This document shows, piece after piece, positions 1 to 7,904 of a DNA stretch of 64,000 nucleotides. The DNA is taken from the NCBI GenBank assembly GCA_023436065.1, contig JAEZKU010000020.1, positions 62,001 to 126,000 on the forward strand, in the 5' to 3' direction. The notes beneath the pieces are model-generated. The model saw only the letters and a list, made by a program, of their open reading frames with translations, searched no databases and had not been told where the DNA came from. Source of the stretch: Bacillota bacterium (GTDB taxonomy: Bacteria > Bacillota > Clostridia > Lachnospirales > Lachnospiraceae). The position numbers were made by a program, and so were the translations under genes. How positions within the stretch are numbered: position 1 is the stretch's first letter; the number at the start of each line of letters is the position of its first letter.

Positions 1-2
1 AG

Positions 3-689
3 AAAGTACGTTTATGTCCCAGCAGCCCGAAATCGGCATGTCCTTCACCCGAGGATTATATGAATTATTTTGACTTTGACGGAGACATTTATATTGTAAC
101 TCTATCTTCTCAGCTTTCCGGTTCCTATAACAGTGCCGAGTTAGCGAAAAAGCTATATCTGGAAGAGCATCCGGATAAGAAGGTAGAGGTAATCGACTCA
201 AGATCTGCTTCAGTCGGTCAGACACTGATCGCCATGAAAATCAAAGAACTAATTGAACAGAAGCTTCCCTTTGAGACGGTTGTAGAGAAGATACATGCCT
301 TCCGTGACAGTCTGAAGACCAAATTTGTCCTTGAGTCCTTAGATACGCTTCGTAAGAATGGACGTCTGTCCGGCTTACAGGCAGTGATCTGCAGTGCTTT
401 GAATATAAAACCGGTAATGGGAGCTACTTCGGAAGGTACCATCTGTAAGGTGGATCAGGCGAGAGGCATTGTAAAAGCACTTATGGCAATGGTAAAATCC
501 ATTGAAGAGGATGTCATAAAGCCGAGCGAACGTATTTTGGGAATCGCCCATTGCAATAATTATGAACGTGCTTTATTTGTGAAGGAAGAGATTATGAAAA
601 GGATCCCGTTCAAGGACTGTTTCATAGTCGATACCGCCGGTGTCAGCTCTTTGTATGCGAATGAGGGCGGAATAATTACGGCATATTAA
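3..689 (+). CDS. DegV family fatty-acid-binding protein (5' truncated)
   Basis: C-terminal part of a DegV/EDD-fold protein; the reading frame is open to the window edge, so the true start lies upstream. DegV proteins bind fatty acids (FakB-type) and hand them to a fatty-acid kinase. Seen here: the SPSPEDY segment, the IYIVTLSSQLSGSYNS motif, and a C-terminal TAGVSSLYANEGGIITAY tail typical of the family. About 80-90 N-terminal residues are missing if the protein has the usual 280-290 length. A second DegV paralogue lies at 8562-9431 on the other strand. FakB activity is inferred from family only. Confidence 0.85.
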   Translation, partial: KVRLCPSSPKSACPSPEDYMNYFDFDGDIYIVTLSSQLSGSYNSAELAKKLYLEEHPDKKVEVIDSRSASVGQTLIAMKIKELIEQKLPFETVVEKIHAFRDSLKTKFVLESLDTLRKNGRLSGLQAVICSALNIKPVMGATSEGTICKVDQARGIVKALMAMVKSIEEDVIKPSERILGIAHCNNYERALFVKEEIMKRIPFKDCFIVDTAGVSSLYANEGGIITAY

Positions 690-770
690 GATTGGCATTG
701 TCCCGAGGCACCCCGTCTGATCCAAAAGACAACCCCACAGAAAATAGTAGCTGCCAGAGGATAAATTCAG

Positions 771-798
771 TTGACTATGTGAGTATTTGGTTTATAAT
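771..798 (+). promoter_or_regulatory. SigA-type promoter of the thrS T-box transcript
   Basis: TTGACT at 771-776 and TATAAT at 793-798 with a 16-nt spacer. It lies just ahead of the T-box leader, so transcription would begin near 806. Confidence 0.6.
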
Positions 799-805
799 GT
801 GTATT

Positions 806-1065
806 AATAACATAAGAAAAGCAATGAAGGAAAAGAGTAAATCAACAGGAAGCATCCAGAGAGAGGGACGATAGATGGAAGTTCCTTATGCGGAAATTGA
901 TTGAAAACCATTCCTGAGCTGTAACACGGAAAATAGTATGTGTTATCGTATGTCTGCGTTAAAGGCTAGGATTTGATGGAATCCGAAGTGAAAAGTTAAG
1001 GTGGAACCGTGCAGAAAATGCACCCTTAGACAGATGATATTTTGTCTTTGGGTGCTTTTTTTATT
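806..1065 (+). promoter_or_regulatory. T-box riboswitch leader (threonine)
   Basis: The T-box core AAGGTGGAACCGTG is at 998-1011. It is followed by an intrinsic terminator whose arms are GCACCCTTAGACA (from 1020) and TGTCTTTGGGTGC, ending in a T run near 1055-1063. Upstream sequence with a GAGAGAGGGA purine patch near 857-867 fits stem I. Uncharged tRNA-Thr would stabilise the antiterminator and allow thrS expression; threonine specificity is inferred from the downstream gene, as I could not place the specifier codon with confidence. Confidence 0.88.
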
Positions 1066-1138
1066 CGCTGCACGTCAATTCAAAATTCGTAATTCTTTTC
1101 TTATGTTATCAATTTTATTACCGAAAGGAGACCAAGGA

Positions 1139-2908
1139 ATGAAAGTGATAATGAAGAATGGAGAAATGATCGAAAGCTCATTTGGTGAGGAGGGGGGAAG
1201 GAATGCGTTGCGCCATACTGCTGCCCATATCATGGCACAGGCAGTAAAGCGCTTATATCCCGAGACGAAATGTGCGATAGGACCTGCAATAGAAAATGGG
1301 TTCTATTATGATTTTGAATTTACCTTTGAGTTTACTGCTGAAGATTTGCTTGCAGTTGAAGCAGAGATGAAACGGATCGTAAAGGAAGCTTTGCCGATGA
1401 AGCATTATTTCGTAAGCCGGGCTGATGCGATCAGAGAGATGGAGGAACGTCGGGAAAGCTATAAGCTGGAACTGCTTGCTGAACTGCCGGAAAGTGAACA
1501 GATCAGCTTCTTTCGTCAGGGAGACTATATGGAACTGTGTGCCGGTCAGCATGTAGTAAATACCGGCCTTGTTAAAGCAATCAAGCTGACAGCACTTGCA
1601 GGAGCTTATTGGAGAGGTGATGAAAAGAACCGGATGCTGACAAGAATCTATGGGACAGCATTTCCAAATCAGAGTGAACTGGATGAGTATCTGAGACAGC
1701 TGGAAGAAGCAAAAGCGAGAGATCACCGAAGAATTGGTAAGGAGCTTGGCTTATTCACGCTCATGGAGGAAGGACCTGGTTTTCCTTTTTTTCTTCCAAA
1801 GGGGATGGTTCTAAAGAATTTACTGCTTGATTATTGGAGAAGAATTCATGAGCGTGAAGGCTATGTGGAAATATCCTCACCAATGATGCTAAGACGTGAG
1901 TTATGGGAGACCTCCGGACATTGGGAAAAATATCGTGAAAATATGTATACTACAGAAATTGACGATATGGATTTCGCAGTAAAGCCTATGAATTGTCCGG
2001 GAGGAATGCTGGTATATAAAATGCAGTCACATTCTTATAAGGAATTGCCGATCAGGATGGGAGAACTCGGGCTGGTCCATCGCAATGAAAAATCCGGTGC
2101 GCTTCATGGTTTGATGAGGGCACGCTGTTTTACACAGGATGATGCTCATATCTTTATGATGCGGGAACAAGTGACAGAGGAAATCAAAGGTGTGATATGT
2201 TTGATTGATGAGGTCTATCGTAAGTTTGGTTTCAATTATCATGTGGAGTTATCTACAAGACCGGAGAAAAGTATCGGCAGTGACGAGGACTGGAATGAAG
2301 CAATCGAGGCCTTGAAGCTGGCCCTTGAGGAATTGAAGCTGTCCTATGTCATCAATGAGGGGGAAGGTGCATTTTACGGACCTAAGATAGATTTTCATCT
2401 GGAGGATTCTATAGGAAGAACATGGCAGTGCGGAACAATACAGCTGGATTTTCAATTGCCACAGAGATTTCATGCAGAATATATCGGTGCCGATGGAGAG
2501 AAGCATCAACCAATCATGATACACCGTGTTATCTTTGGCTCAATTGAACGTTTTATCGGTATCCTGATCGAGCACTATGCAGGAAAGTTCCCTGTTTGGC
2601 TTGCACCGGTTCAGGTGAAGGTGCTGCCGATTTCGAACTCTTATATTCAATATGCTAAGTTAATATCCGACCAACTAAAAGCTGCCGGTATCAGATGTGA
2701 ACTCGATCAGCGGGACGAGAAGCTTGGATACAAAATACGTGAAGCCAGGCTGGATAAGGTCCCATATATGCTGGTGATCGGAAAGAATGAGCAGGATAGC
2801 AATACGGTTTCTGTTCGCGGTAGGGAAGAGGGCGACCAGGGAAGCATGCTGATGGAGGAATTCAAAGGAAGGATAGCTAGTGAAATTGATGTTAGTTCTA
2901 TATGTTGA
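1139..2908 (+). CDS. thrS: Threonyl-tRNA synthetase lacking most of the TGS domain
   Basis: Class II aminoacyl-tRNA synthetase that charges tRNA-Thr. The start is ATG 1139 behind AAAGGAG at 1123-1129; the longer open frame upstream runs through the T-box terminator and is not coding. At 589 aa it is about 50 residues shorter than usual ThrRS (about 640). The first residues (MKVIMKNG) resemble the start of a TGS domain, then the frame passes straight to EEGGRNALRHTAAH, the entry of the editing domain. Editing-site residues H26, H30, C134 and H138 are present, with CAGQH instead of the usual CRGPH/CAGPH. Catalytic domain motifs MNCPGG (residues 284-289) and the HRNE segment are intact, and the anticodon-binding domain follows. 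It is probably a second, T-box-induced ThrRS paralogue. Confidence 0.95.
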   Translation: MKVIMKNGEMIESSFGEEGGRNALRHTAAHIMAQAVKRLYPETKCAIGPAIENGFYYDFEFTFEFTAEDLLAVEAEMKRIVKEALPMKHYFVSRADAIREMEERRESYKLELLAELPESEQISFFRQGDYMELCAGQHVVNTGLVKAIKLTALAGAYWRGDEKNRMLTRIYGTAFPNQSELDEYLRQLEEAKARDHRRIGKELGLFTLMEEGPGFPFFLPKGMVLKNLLLDYWRRIHEREGYVEISSPMMLRRELWETSGHWEKYRENMYTTEIDDMDFAVKPMNCPGGMLVYKMQSHSYKELPIRMGELGLVHRNEKSGALHGLMRARCFTQDDAHIFMMREQVTEEIKGVICLIDEVYRKFGFNYHVELSTRPEKSIGSDEDWNEAIEALKLALEELKLSYVINEGEGAFYGPKIDFHLEDSIGRTWQCGTIQLDFQLPQRFHAEYIGADGEKHQPIMIHRVIFGSIERFIGILIEHYAGKFPVWLAPVQVKVLPISNSYIQYAKLISDQLKAAGIRCELDQRDEKLGYKIREARLDKVPYMLVIGKNEQDSNTVSVRGREEGDQGSMLMEEFKGRIASEIDVSSIC

Positions 2909-2945
2909 TATTGAAGTAAAGAATTTCAGATAGAAATGAATAACT

Positions 2946-2991
2946 GGGACAGTCTGAACGGAGTGCAAGCGTTCAGGCTGTCTCTTCCTTT
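2946..2991 (+). terminator. Intrinsic terminator after thrS
   Basis: Inverted repeat of 15 nt: arms 2946-2960 and 2970-2984 pair throughout with two G-T pairs, around a 9-nt loop, followed by TTCCTTTC. Confidence 0.75.
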
Positions 2992-3080
2992 CAATCTTAA
3001 TTCACTGAATGGTGGTTTGGAATTTACCCATGCAATCAAGAATTTAAGTATGTATTTTACGAATTTTACAGCCTACGATA

Positions 3081-3111
3081 TTGACATTAAAGTGACTTTA
3101 ACCTTTATAAT
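3081..3111 (+). promoter_or_regulatory. MerR-type promoter with 19-bp spacer and internal dyad
   Basis: TTGACA at 3081-3086 and TATAAT at 3106-3111 are separated by 19 bp. Positions 3087-3101 form a perfect dyad TTAAAGT-G-ACTTTAA. An over-long spacer carrying a dyad is the hallmark of MerR-activated promoters, and a MerR-family gene lies in the downstream operon. Confidence 0.7.
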
Positions 3112-3213
3112 GGTGTCTATAATTAGAATTTATAAGAAAAGAGGAAAGAACCGTCATAGAGACGTCAATGGTTGATACTATGAAAGGCTTTTAATTAGAA
3201 AGGACTTGATACC

Positions 3214-3738
3214 ATGAGTGCGTCTCAAATTGAACTGAGACAAGAAGTTACGCGTAATGATGTACAAAAGTTGATAGACTGGATGAAGGATCATGAGATC
3301 ACGAGATATTTGAATGAATCAGCAGATATTATATACGAGTTACAGCGGGCAGTTGAAAGAGTCAACATGGCAATAATGACCCATCTCTTTAATGGTGGGG
3401 GCAGCTTTTATCTTATTTATTCGCATAATGCGGAACCTATTGGCTTTTTAAAGCTGGTAAGAAAACCGCTGGAGACTGAAATGGTAATTGTCATCGGTGA
3501 TAAAAAGAGATGGGGGACAGGATTAGGAAAAGCGTCTATTAAGAAAGGCTTAGAAATTGCCTTTTTTCAGTGGCGAACATCGCACGTTATTGCTAAGATT
3601 GATCCAAGCAATGAAAGGTCTGTAAAAATGTTTGAAAATGCGGGTTTTCGATTAGTAAGTGAATATAATAATATGAAGATATATAGACTGTCTCTAGAAA
3701 ATTATATTATGAAACTGACGAAAGCGAATAGCGTTTGA
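3214..3738 (+). CDS. GNAT family N-acetyltransferase
   Basis: 174-aa acetyltransferase of the GCN5 fold that would transfer an acetyl group from acetyl-CoA to an unknown amine. The acetyl-CoA loop is visible as KKRWGTGLGKASI (R/Q-x-x-G-x-G/A signature) near residues 103-115, with the conserved C-terminal NERSVKMFENAGFRLV segment. The start ATG 3214 has AGAAAGGA upstream. It lies behind a MerR-type promoter and precedes a MerR gene by about 70 nt, suggesting a small inducible operon in which the enzyme may modify the inducing compound; that role is inference. Confidence 0.85.
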   Translation: MSASQIELRQEVTRNDVQKLIDWMKDHEITRYLNESADIIYELQRAVERVNMAIMTHLFNGGGSFYLIYSHNAEPIGFLKLVRKPLETEMVIVIGDKKRWGTGLGKASIKKGLEIAFFQWRTSHVIAKIDPSNERSVKMFENAGFRLVSEYNNMKIYRLSLENYIMKLTKANSV

Positions 3739-3809
3739 TGTGATTGATATCAGACGGCTACAAGGATAAAATATAGATAGAAATTATTAGAATTAGGATG
3801 GAGCTTTAT

Positions 3810-4550
3810 ATGAGAAACTATTTATCGATAGGAGAAATATCAGATTTATTAGGCATTCCGAAATCAACTCTTCGGTATTGGGAGAGCGAAGGATTGATTG
3901 ATAAACAACGGGATGATACGAATAATTATCGACAATATAGTTCGAGTTCTCTTTTTACGATATCCGACCTGGCGCATTTTAGGTGTCTGCGCATGTCGCT
4001 GCAGGATATGAAAAAACTACCTCATTTATCTCCGGAAGACTTGGAGACTTCTTTAGACTTGCTGGATCAGGATTTAGATAAGAAGCTATCTGAGCTTAAG
4101 CTAGCTAAGGATTATATCATAAAAAAGAAGGAACATATTAAGGAATATCAGAAATTAATCACAAACCAGTATCAAACGGAATATCCGGAATACAGTCAGA
4201 TTTATCAGTTCTCCTATGATGATACAGGTGCATGGGCCACATATATTAAGGACCAAGGCCAGAGTATTTTAATATATAACCCTGAGGAAGGAAATGTGGA
4301 GACAGGATTGGTTATTCCGACACATGATAATCATCCAATGCTTTGGGAGAAGGATGATTCCAGGCAATATTTGTCCTTTATATTAAAAGTTGCATATAGC
4401 AATCCTGCAGTAGAGGATTTTAAGCCGCATTTAAGCCATTTAAAGGAACAGGGTTATCAGGTTACCAAAATATTAGCCAGATATCTATTTTCCGCCTGTG
4501 ATGAAAGGTATTACGATTACTATAAAGCATTTGCTGAAGTTAATTTATAG
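3810..4550 (+). CDS. MerR family transcriptional regulator with own effector domain
   Basis: 246-aa regulator. The N-terminal winged helix (about residues 4-70) has the YLSIGEISDLLGIPKSTLRYWESEGLI pattern split by the typical turn, then a dimerisation coiled coil rich in Lys/Glu/Leu (about 85-125), then a roughly 120-residue C-terminal domain (YSQIYQFSYDDTGAWATYI onward) that I do not recognise and that probably binds the effector. ATG 3810 is chosen because GGATGGAG sits 6 nt upstream; ATG 3798 is inside that ribosome binding site. It likely controls the promoter at 3081-3111. Confidence 0.85.
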   Translation: MRNYLSIGEISDLLGIPKSTLRYWESEGLIDKQRDDTNNYRQYSSSSLFTISDLAHFRCLRMSLQDMKKLPHLSPEDLETSLDLLDQDLDKKLSELKLAKDYIIKKKEHIKEYQKLITNQYQTEYPEYSQIYQFSYDDTGAWATYIKDQGQSILIYNPEEGNVETGLVIPTHDNHPMLWEKDDSRQYLSFILKVAYSNPAVEDFKPHLSHLKEQGYQVTKILARYLFSACDERYYDYYKAFAEVNL

Positions 4551-4630
4551 GATCGATGTGTATAATATAACACTTTTCTTAAGTACTTACTAATCGGCTT
4601 ACTTAATCTATAAAACGGAGGTTGGAGGAA

Positions 4631-5011
4631 GTGTCTCAGGAAATATACATTACGAAGAGTGATAAGGAAAAATTGCTGGATTTTATTGATAGGATTGATA
4701 TAAGAGAGCTGCGGGCAACGGATAATCTGAAGGCATTGAAGGCTGAGATATACAAGGCCATCGTAGTTGACCAGGAAGTGCATGCCTGTGGGTTTGTGAA
4801 AATGAATAGTAAGGTAAATATGATTGTAGATCAGGATGAGGAAGAGATCATATTAGTATATCCGGAGGAGGCAGATGTAAAGAATAATAAGGTTTCAGTA
4901 CTTTCACCTATCGGTACAGCAATCCTGGGGTGTTGTGAAGGAAGCAGCATTGAATGGGGCGTTCCCGGAGGAACAGTACATATACGTATTCAGAGTATTA
5001 ATAAACCATAA
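4631..5011 (+). CDS. GreA/Rnk-like transcription elongation factor family protein
   Basis: About 126 aa. The N-terminal part (YITKSDKEKLLDFI) and the C-terminal FKBP-like part (KVSVLSPIGTAILGCCEGSSIEWGVPGG) match the Rnk/GreA C-terminal domain plan, in which a short N-terminal helical arm replaces the long GreA coiled coil. Such proteins bind RNA polymerase near the secondary channel. GTG 4631 is chosen because CGGAGG at 4616-4621 lies 9 nt upstream; TTG 4622 directly abuts that site. No partner gene is obvious. Confidence 0.7.
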   Translation: MSQEIYITKSDKEKLLDFIDRIDIRELRATDNLKALKAEIYKAIVVDQEVHACGFVKMNSKVNMIVDQDEEEIILVYPEEADVKNNKVSVLSPIGTAILGCCEGSSIEWGVPGGTVHIRIQSINKP

Positions 5012-5149
5012 ATATCATGCCAGATACTGTAGAAAATAATGAGAAAGCATTTGTCTGCTAGTTGCATTTTCGTGGTAATACCAAAACTTATACGGTAAGA
5101 AGGAGATTACTTTACAGCTTATTTTTTCTTGGAAAAGTGAAATTACTAG

Positions 5150-5178
5150 TTGACTTTTTAATACTTTTATAAGATAAT
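5150..5178 (+). promoter_or_regulatory. Promoter of tRNA-Pro
   Basis: TTGACT 5150-5155, 17-nt spacer, GATAAT 5173-5178, ending about 45 nt before the tRNA. Confidence 0.6.
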
Positions 5179-5223
5179 ATCTAATGCGGTGCTTCTGAGA
5201 GAGCACCTGCAGCATAAGAAAAT

Positions 5224-5297
5224 CGAGGCGTGGCTCAGTTTGGTAGAGCGCTGCGTTCGGGACGCAGAGGCCGTGGGTTCGAATCCCGTCGCCTCGA
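5224..5297 (+). tRNA. tRNA-Pro (anticodon CGG)
   Basis: Full cloverleaf: acceptor CGAGGCG/CGCCTCG, D arm GCTC/GAGC, anticodon stem CTGCG/CGCAG with loop TTCGGGA, T arm GTGGG/CCCGT with TTCGAAT. Discriminator A; CCA is not encoded. Confidence 0.97.
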
Positions 5298-5301
5298 CAC
5301 T

Positions 5302-5332
5302 AAGACTCTTGATATTTCAAGGGTCTTTTTTC
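5302..5332 (+). terminator. Intrinsic terminator after tRNA-Pro
   Basis: Arms AAGACTCTTGA (5302-5312) and TCAAGGGTCTT (5317-5327), then a T run. Confidence 0.85.
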
Positions 5333-5460
5333 GTACCAGAACAAAAGGAGCTAAGAATATGTCGAAATTTTTATAATAAAAAGTCAAAAGTGGAAAACAA
5401 TTCGTTTTTTTAAGCAAGTACATAGAAATAACTTGAATTAGACAGAACTTTATTTCCGTC

Positions 5461-5489
5461 TTGACAAAAAATGGGCGTTGATATAGTAT
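5461..5489 (+). promoter_or_regulatory. Promoter of the acetyltransferase at 5546
   Basis: TTGACA 5461-5466, 17-nt spacer, TAGTAT 5484-5489. Confidence 0.6.
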
Positions 5490-5545
5490 TTTCATAATTT
5501 ACCTGAAGTTCACAGGGGATAAAAATAATAGGGAGGAATGTTTAG

Positions 5546-6037
5546 ATGGAATCGAGAATCAGGGAAATGAAAGACACAGATTGGGAAGCGGTTGGAGCTA
5601 TCTATCGTGAGGGGATAGAGACGAATATAGCGACTTTTCAGACAGAGGTACCAAGCTTTGAGGTATGGGATAAGTCCCATATCAAAACCTGCCGTTTTGT
5701 TACAGAGGAGGATGGACAGGTAGTGGGGTGGGTAGCTCTAACTGCAGTCAGCAGCCGCTGTGTTTATGCCGGAGTAGCTGAGGTCAGCATCTATATTAAG
5801 TCAGGCTGCCGCGGTAGGGGAATAGGTGAGAAACTGCTTCGACATGTGATAGAAGCGTCTGAGAAGGAAGGCTTCTGGACGTTGCAGTCAGGTATCATTG
5901 AAAAGAATATAGGCAGTATCGCATTACATAAAAAGGCGGGCTTCCGTATGATCGGCTACCGTGAGAGGGTTGCCAAGGACGCTAATGGTGAATGGCAGAA
6001 TACGGTGCTGATGGAGAGGAGAAGTCCGCTCATATGA
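5546..6037 (+). CDS. GNAT acetyltransferase, phosphinothricin/methionine-sulfoximine acetyltransferase type
   Basis: 163 aa. Family markers are REGIETNIATFQTE near the N terminus, the AEVSIYIKSGCRGRGIG acetyl-CoA loop (residues about 76-95) and the final YRERVAKDANGEWQNTVLMER segment. These enzymes acetylate glutamate analogues or methionine sulfoximine; the true substrate here is unknown. GGGAGG lies upstream of ATG 5546. It is monocistronic with its own promoter and faces the HD-GYP gene tail to tail. Confidence 0.88.
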   Translation: MESRIREMKDTDWEAVGAIYREGIETNIATFQTEVPSFEVWDKSHIKTCRFVTEEDGQVVGWVALTAVSSRCVYAGVAEVSIYIKSGCRGRGIGEKLLRHVIEASEKEGFWTLQSGIIEKNIGSIALHKKAGFRMIGYRERVAKDANGEWQNTVLMERRSPLI

Positions 6038-6065
6038 GTCAGTAATCCGGCTGATAATCTATTTA

Positions 6066-6926
6066 TTATGATATTTTCGTTAGGTCGGTGATCACTTCCA
6101 GGATCTGAAGATCCCGTTCTACTGACATGTTATGAAATTCATTATTACAACGGATTAGAGGTTTGGTTTTTTCCTCCGGATTGATGTAGACGATTTTTCC
6201 AATCTGCTCATTGTTTAAACGGACAAAACAACCGCAATAGTGGTATATAATATTGTTCATGAAGACCTGGCAGATATGAGGATCCAGAGCACCGAAGCCG
6301 CAGTTCTGAATTTCTTCTATCGCTTTAAAGGGAGATTCTTTTTTGCGGTAAGTCTTGTTAGCCGTCATAGCATCAAAGATATCTGCAATCGCGATGATCC
6401 TTCCGAGAAGGCTGATATCGGTTCCCTTTAGACCATAGGGGTATCCTGAGCCGTCATGCCGCTCATGATGGGAAAGGATCCCATCAAGTATATCCGTTTC
6501 CAGGATATCCAGCTTCGCCAGCAGATTGTATCCAAGTACAGGATGAGATCTCATGATCTCCAGTTCTTTGTCAGTAAGCTCATCAGTTTTATTCAACAGG
6601 CTATCTCTGATCTTTGCCTTTCCGATATCATGCAGGAGGCCGCAACAGACAAGATTATATAACTCTGATGAGGTCAAATTAATCCATTTACCGATGATAT
6701 ATGAAATACACGCGACATTAACAGGATGCGAGTGCATATAGGGATATCTGTCCTGCTGATTATTCAACTCATAAAATAGATTAATATTATTGTGAAGCTG
6801 GTCACATAGTTCGAAAGCACATTTTTTTATAGGTTCCAGATTTAGGACTCTGCTGAAACGCACATCCTCTACAAGGCCTCGTGATGCTTTAATGGAATTA
6901 ATATAAACTTCTTCAAAACTCATCAT
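6066..6926 (-). CDS. HD-GYP domain cyclic-di-GMP phosphodiesterase
   Basis: 286 aa, start ATG 6926 behind AAGGAGGA; a longer frame runs upstream through the promoter. An N-terminal helical region (1-60) is followed by the HD-GYP domain: HSHPVNVACIS (H67), HD pair H99-D100 in LLHDIGK, HHERHDGSGYP at 153-163, and DIFDAMT at 182-188. The GYP loop is complete, so hydrolysis of cyclic-di-GMP is likely. The C-terminal 60 residues carry a small beta-rich extension (FVRLNNEQIGKIVYINPE) as seen in many HD-GYP proteins. No membrane segment or sensor domain, so probably a cytosolic enzyme. Confidence 0.92.
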   Translation of the reverse strand: MMSFEEVYINSIKASRGLVEDVRFSRVLNLEPIKKCAFELCDQLHNNINLFYELNNQQDRYPYMHSHPVNVACISYIIGKWINLTSSELYNLVCCGLLHDIGKAKIRDSLLNKTDELTDKELEIMRSHPVLGYNLLAKLDILETDILDGILSHHERHDGSGYPYGLKGTDISLLGRIIAIADIFDAMTANKTYRKKESPFKAIEEIQNCGFGALDPHICQVFMNNIIYHYCGCFVRLNNEQIGKIVYINPEEKTKPLIRCNNEFHNMSVERDLQILEVITDLTKIS

Positions 6927-6975
6927 GTTATTATCCTCCTTAAGTAGATTCTGTATTTGATTCTTCTTTTGGTAT

Positions 6976-7004
6976 AATATACATGAGAGAAAAATAAAAA
7001 ACAA
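6976..7004 (-). promoter_or_regulatory. Promoter of the HD-GYP gene
   Basis: On the minus strand TTGTTT (7004-6999), 17-nt spacer, TATATT (6981-6976). Confidence 0.5.
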
Positions 7005-7058
7005 CAAAATGGCACGATTGGTGAAAATTTGGCATAAATGGCCAAAAGGTGACAAAGA

Positions 7059-7093
7059 GCCTCCTATGCACGGAATACCGTGATACAGGAGGC
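7059..7093 (-). terminator. Terminator hairpin after tRNA-Val
   Basis: GCCTCCTATGCACGG (7059-7073) pairs with 7078-7093 around a 4-nt loop with one bulge; a weak T-rich tail follows on the minus strand. Confidence 0.65.
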
Positions 7094-7133
7094 TTTCGTT
7101 ATGTAATGCTTTATGAAAATCGTTTAATTTGAA

Positions 7134-7206
7134 TGGAGACAGCTGGGCTTGAACCAGTGACCTCTTGCTTGTCGAGCAAGCGCTCTCCCGACTGAGCTAT
7201 GCCTCC
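7134..7206 (-). tRNA. tRNA-Val (anticodon GAC)
   Basis: Cloverleaf on the minus strand: acceptor GGAGGCA/TGTCTCC, D arm GCTC/GAGC, anticodon stem CTTGC/GCAAG with loop TCGACAA, T loop TTCAAGC. By this alignment position 33 is C instead of the near-universal U, and the T stem has one A-C mismatch at its base. CCA is not encoded. Confidence 0.9.
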
Positions 7207-7290
7207 TTAGTTCGATATTATAACATGGATTAATTATTTATACAATGGATTATTATCAATGGCTGCTTAATTATGTAAAGAAGCCGAGTG

Positions 7291-7443
7291 TTATTTCTCG
7301 GCCTCATTCATAGTCTGATATGCAATTAAAACGATATCTTTATTTACTTTAGAGCTAATCGTTTTTTCCAACTCTGAGATGCTACGAACATCTTCATTTG
7401 ATATATCGGCGATACAATAGTCTGTATAATTCTTATTATCCAT
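7291..7443 (-). CDS. Small acidic hypothetical protein (50 aa)
   Basis: A 50-codon frame starting ATG 7443 behind a good AGGAGAG site. The product begins MDNKNYTDYCIADISNEDV and ends MNEAEK; it is soluble, helix-prone after residue 20 and has one cysteine. I recognise no family. It directly follows the 75-aa gene with 13 nt between them, so the two probably share a transcript. Confidence 0.6.
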   Translation of the reverse strand: MDNKNYTDYCIADISNEDVRSISELEKTISSKVNKDIVLIAYQTMNEAEK

Positions 7444-7456
7444 GGGTTAATCTCTC

Positions 7457-7684
7457 CTAGACTCCCTTTATATTACCCGATGAGGGTCTTTTATTTTCAG
7501 TAGCTCCGGATTTCATTCTATCAGCTCCGGGTGTATATTTATAGTCGTCTGTAGCACTATTTGTTGAACTATTAGATTTTGTCTTTGAGCGATGATCCGT
7601 ATGAGTCACATTTTTGTTGCTGATACTGTTATTTTCAACACTGCTTTTGCCTTGCTTTTTAGAAGAGGTATCTTTGCTGCTCAT
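7457..7684 (-). CDS. Small hydrophilic, probably disordered protein (75 aa)
   Basis: Start ATG 7684 with AAAGGAG upstream. The sequence is rich in Ser, Lys, Asn and Thr (MSSKDTSSKKQGKSS start) with no hydrophobic core, so it is likely unfolded. Small basic disordered proteins of this kind also occur at 19123 and 19311. It resembles in composition spore or stress small proteins of clostridia, but no homology can be claimed. Confidence 0.6.
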   Translation of the reverse strand: MSSKDTSSKKQGKSSVENNSISNKNVTHTDHRSKTKSNSSTNSATDDYKYTPGADRMKSGATENKRPSSGNIKGV

Positions 7685-7750
7685 GATAAATTCTCCTTTC
7701 AAATTTTTAGTAGTGTTTGCAGATCATAAGATATTATGCAAAGAACAAGA

Positions 7751-7784
7751 GAAATCAAAAGGCCCATCCGCCAGGATGGGCCTT
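7751..7784 (-). terminator. Intrinsic terminator of the 21-aa gene
   Basis: Perfect 11-bp stem AAGGCCCATCC/GGATGGGCCTT (7759-7784) with a 4-nt loop, followed on the minus strand by TTTTGATTTC. Confidence 0.85.
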
Positions 7785-7800
7785 ATAAAAATATTTACTG

Positions 7801-7866
7801 TTATCTACGACAGTATTTTAAGATCATGTTGATTAACTCACTGAAATTGTAATTATTAAAACACAT
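7801..7866 (-). CDS. Very small protein (21 aa) with full expression signals
   Basis: ATG 7866 is preceded by AAAAGGAGG with a 7-nt gap, a near-consensus ribosome binding site. The peptide starts MCFNNYNFSEL and ends KYCRR: an amphipathic segment with two cysteines and a basic tail. It has its own promoter (7905-7933) and terminator (7751-7784), so it is a complete transcription unit and not a chance frame. No family is known to me. A leader-peptide role is unlikely because no gene follows before the terminator. Confidence 0.55.
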   Translation of the reverse strand: MCFNNYNFSELINMILKYCRR

Positions 7867-7904
7867 AATGTTTGCCTCCTTTTGATGTTTGCTATCTCTT
7901 AGGA

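Noticed and set aside
1001..1138. In-frame GTG extension of thrS upstream
   Set aside because: It runs through the T-box core and terminator, has no ribosome binding site, and gives a non-homologous N terminus; ATG 1139 has AAAGGAG.
2936..3175. 79-codon open frame after thrS
   Set aside because: It contains the thrS terminator and the MerR-type promoter, has no ribosome binding site and shows no protein features.
5189..5413. 74-codon open frame over tRNA-Pro
   Set aside because: It is created by the tRNA and its terminator and has no protein features.
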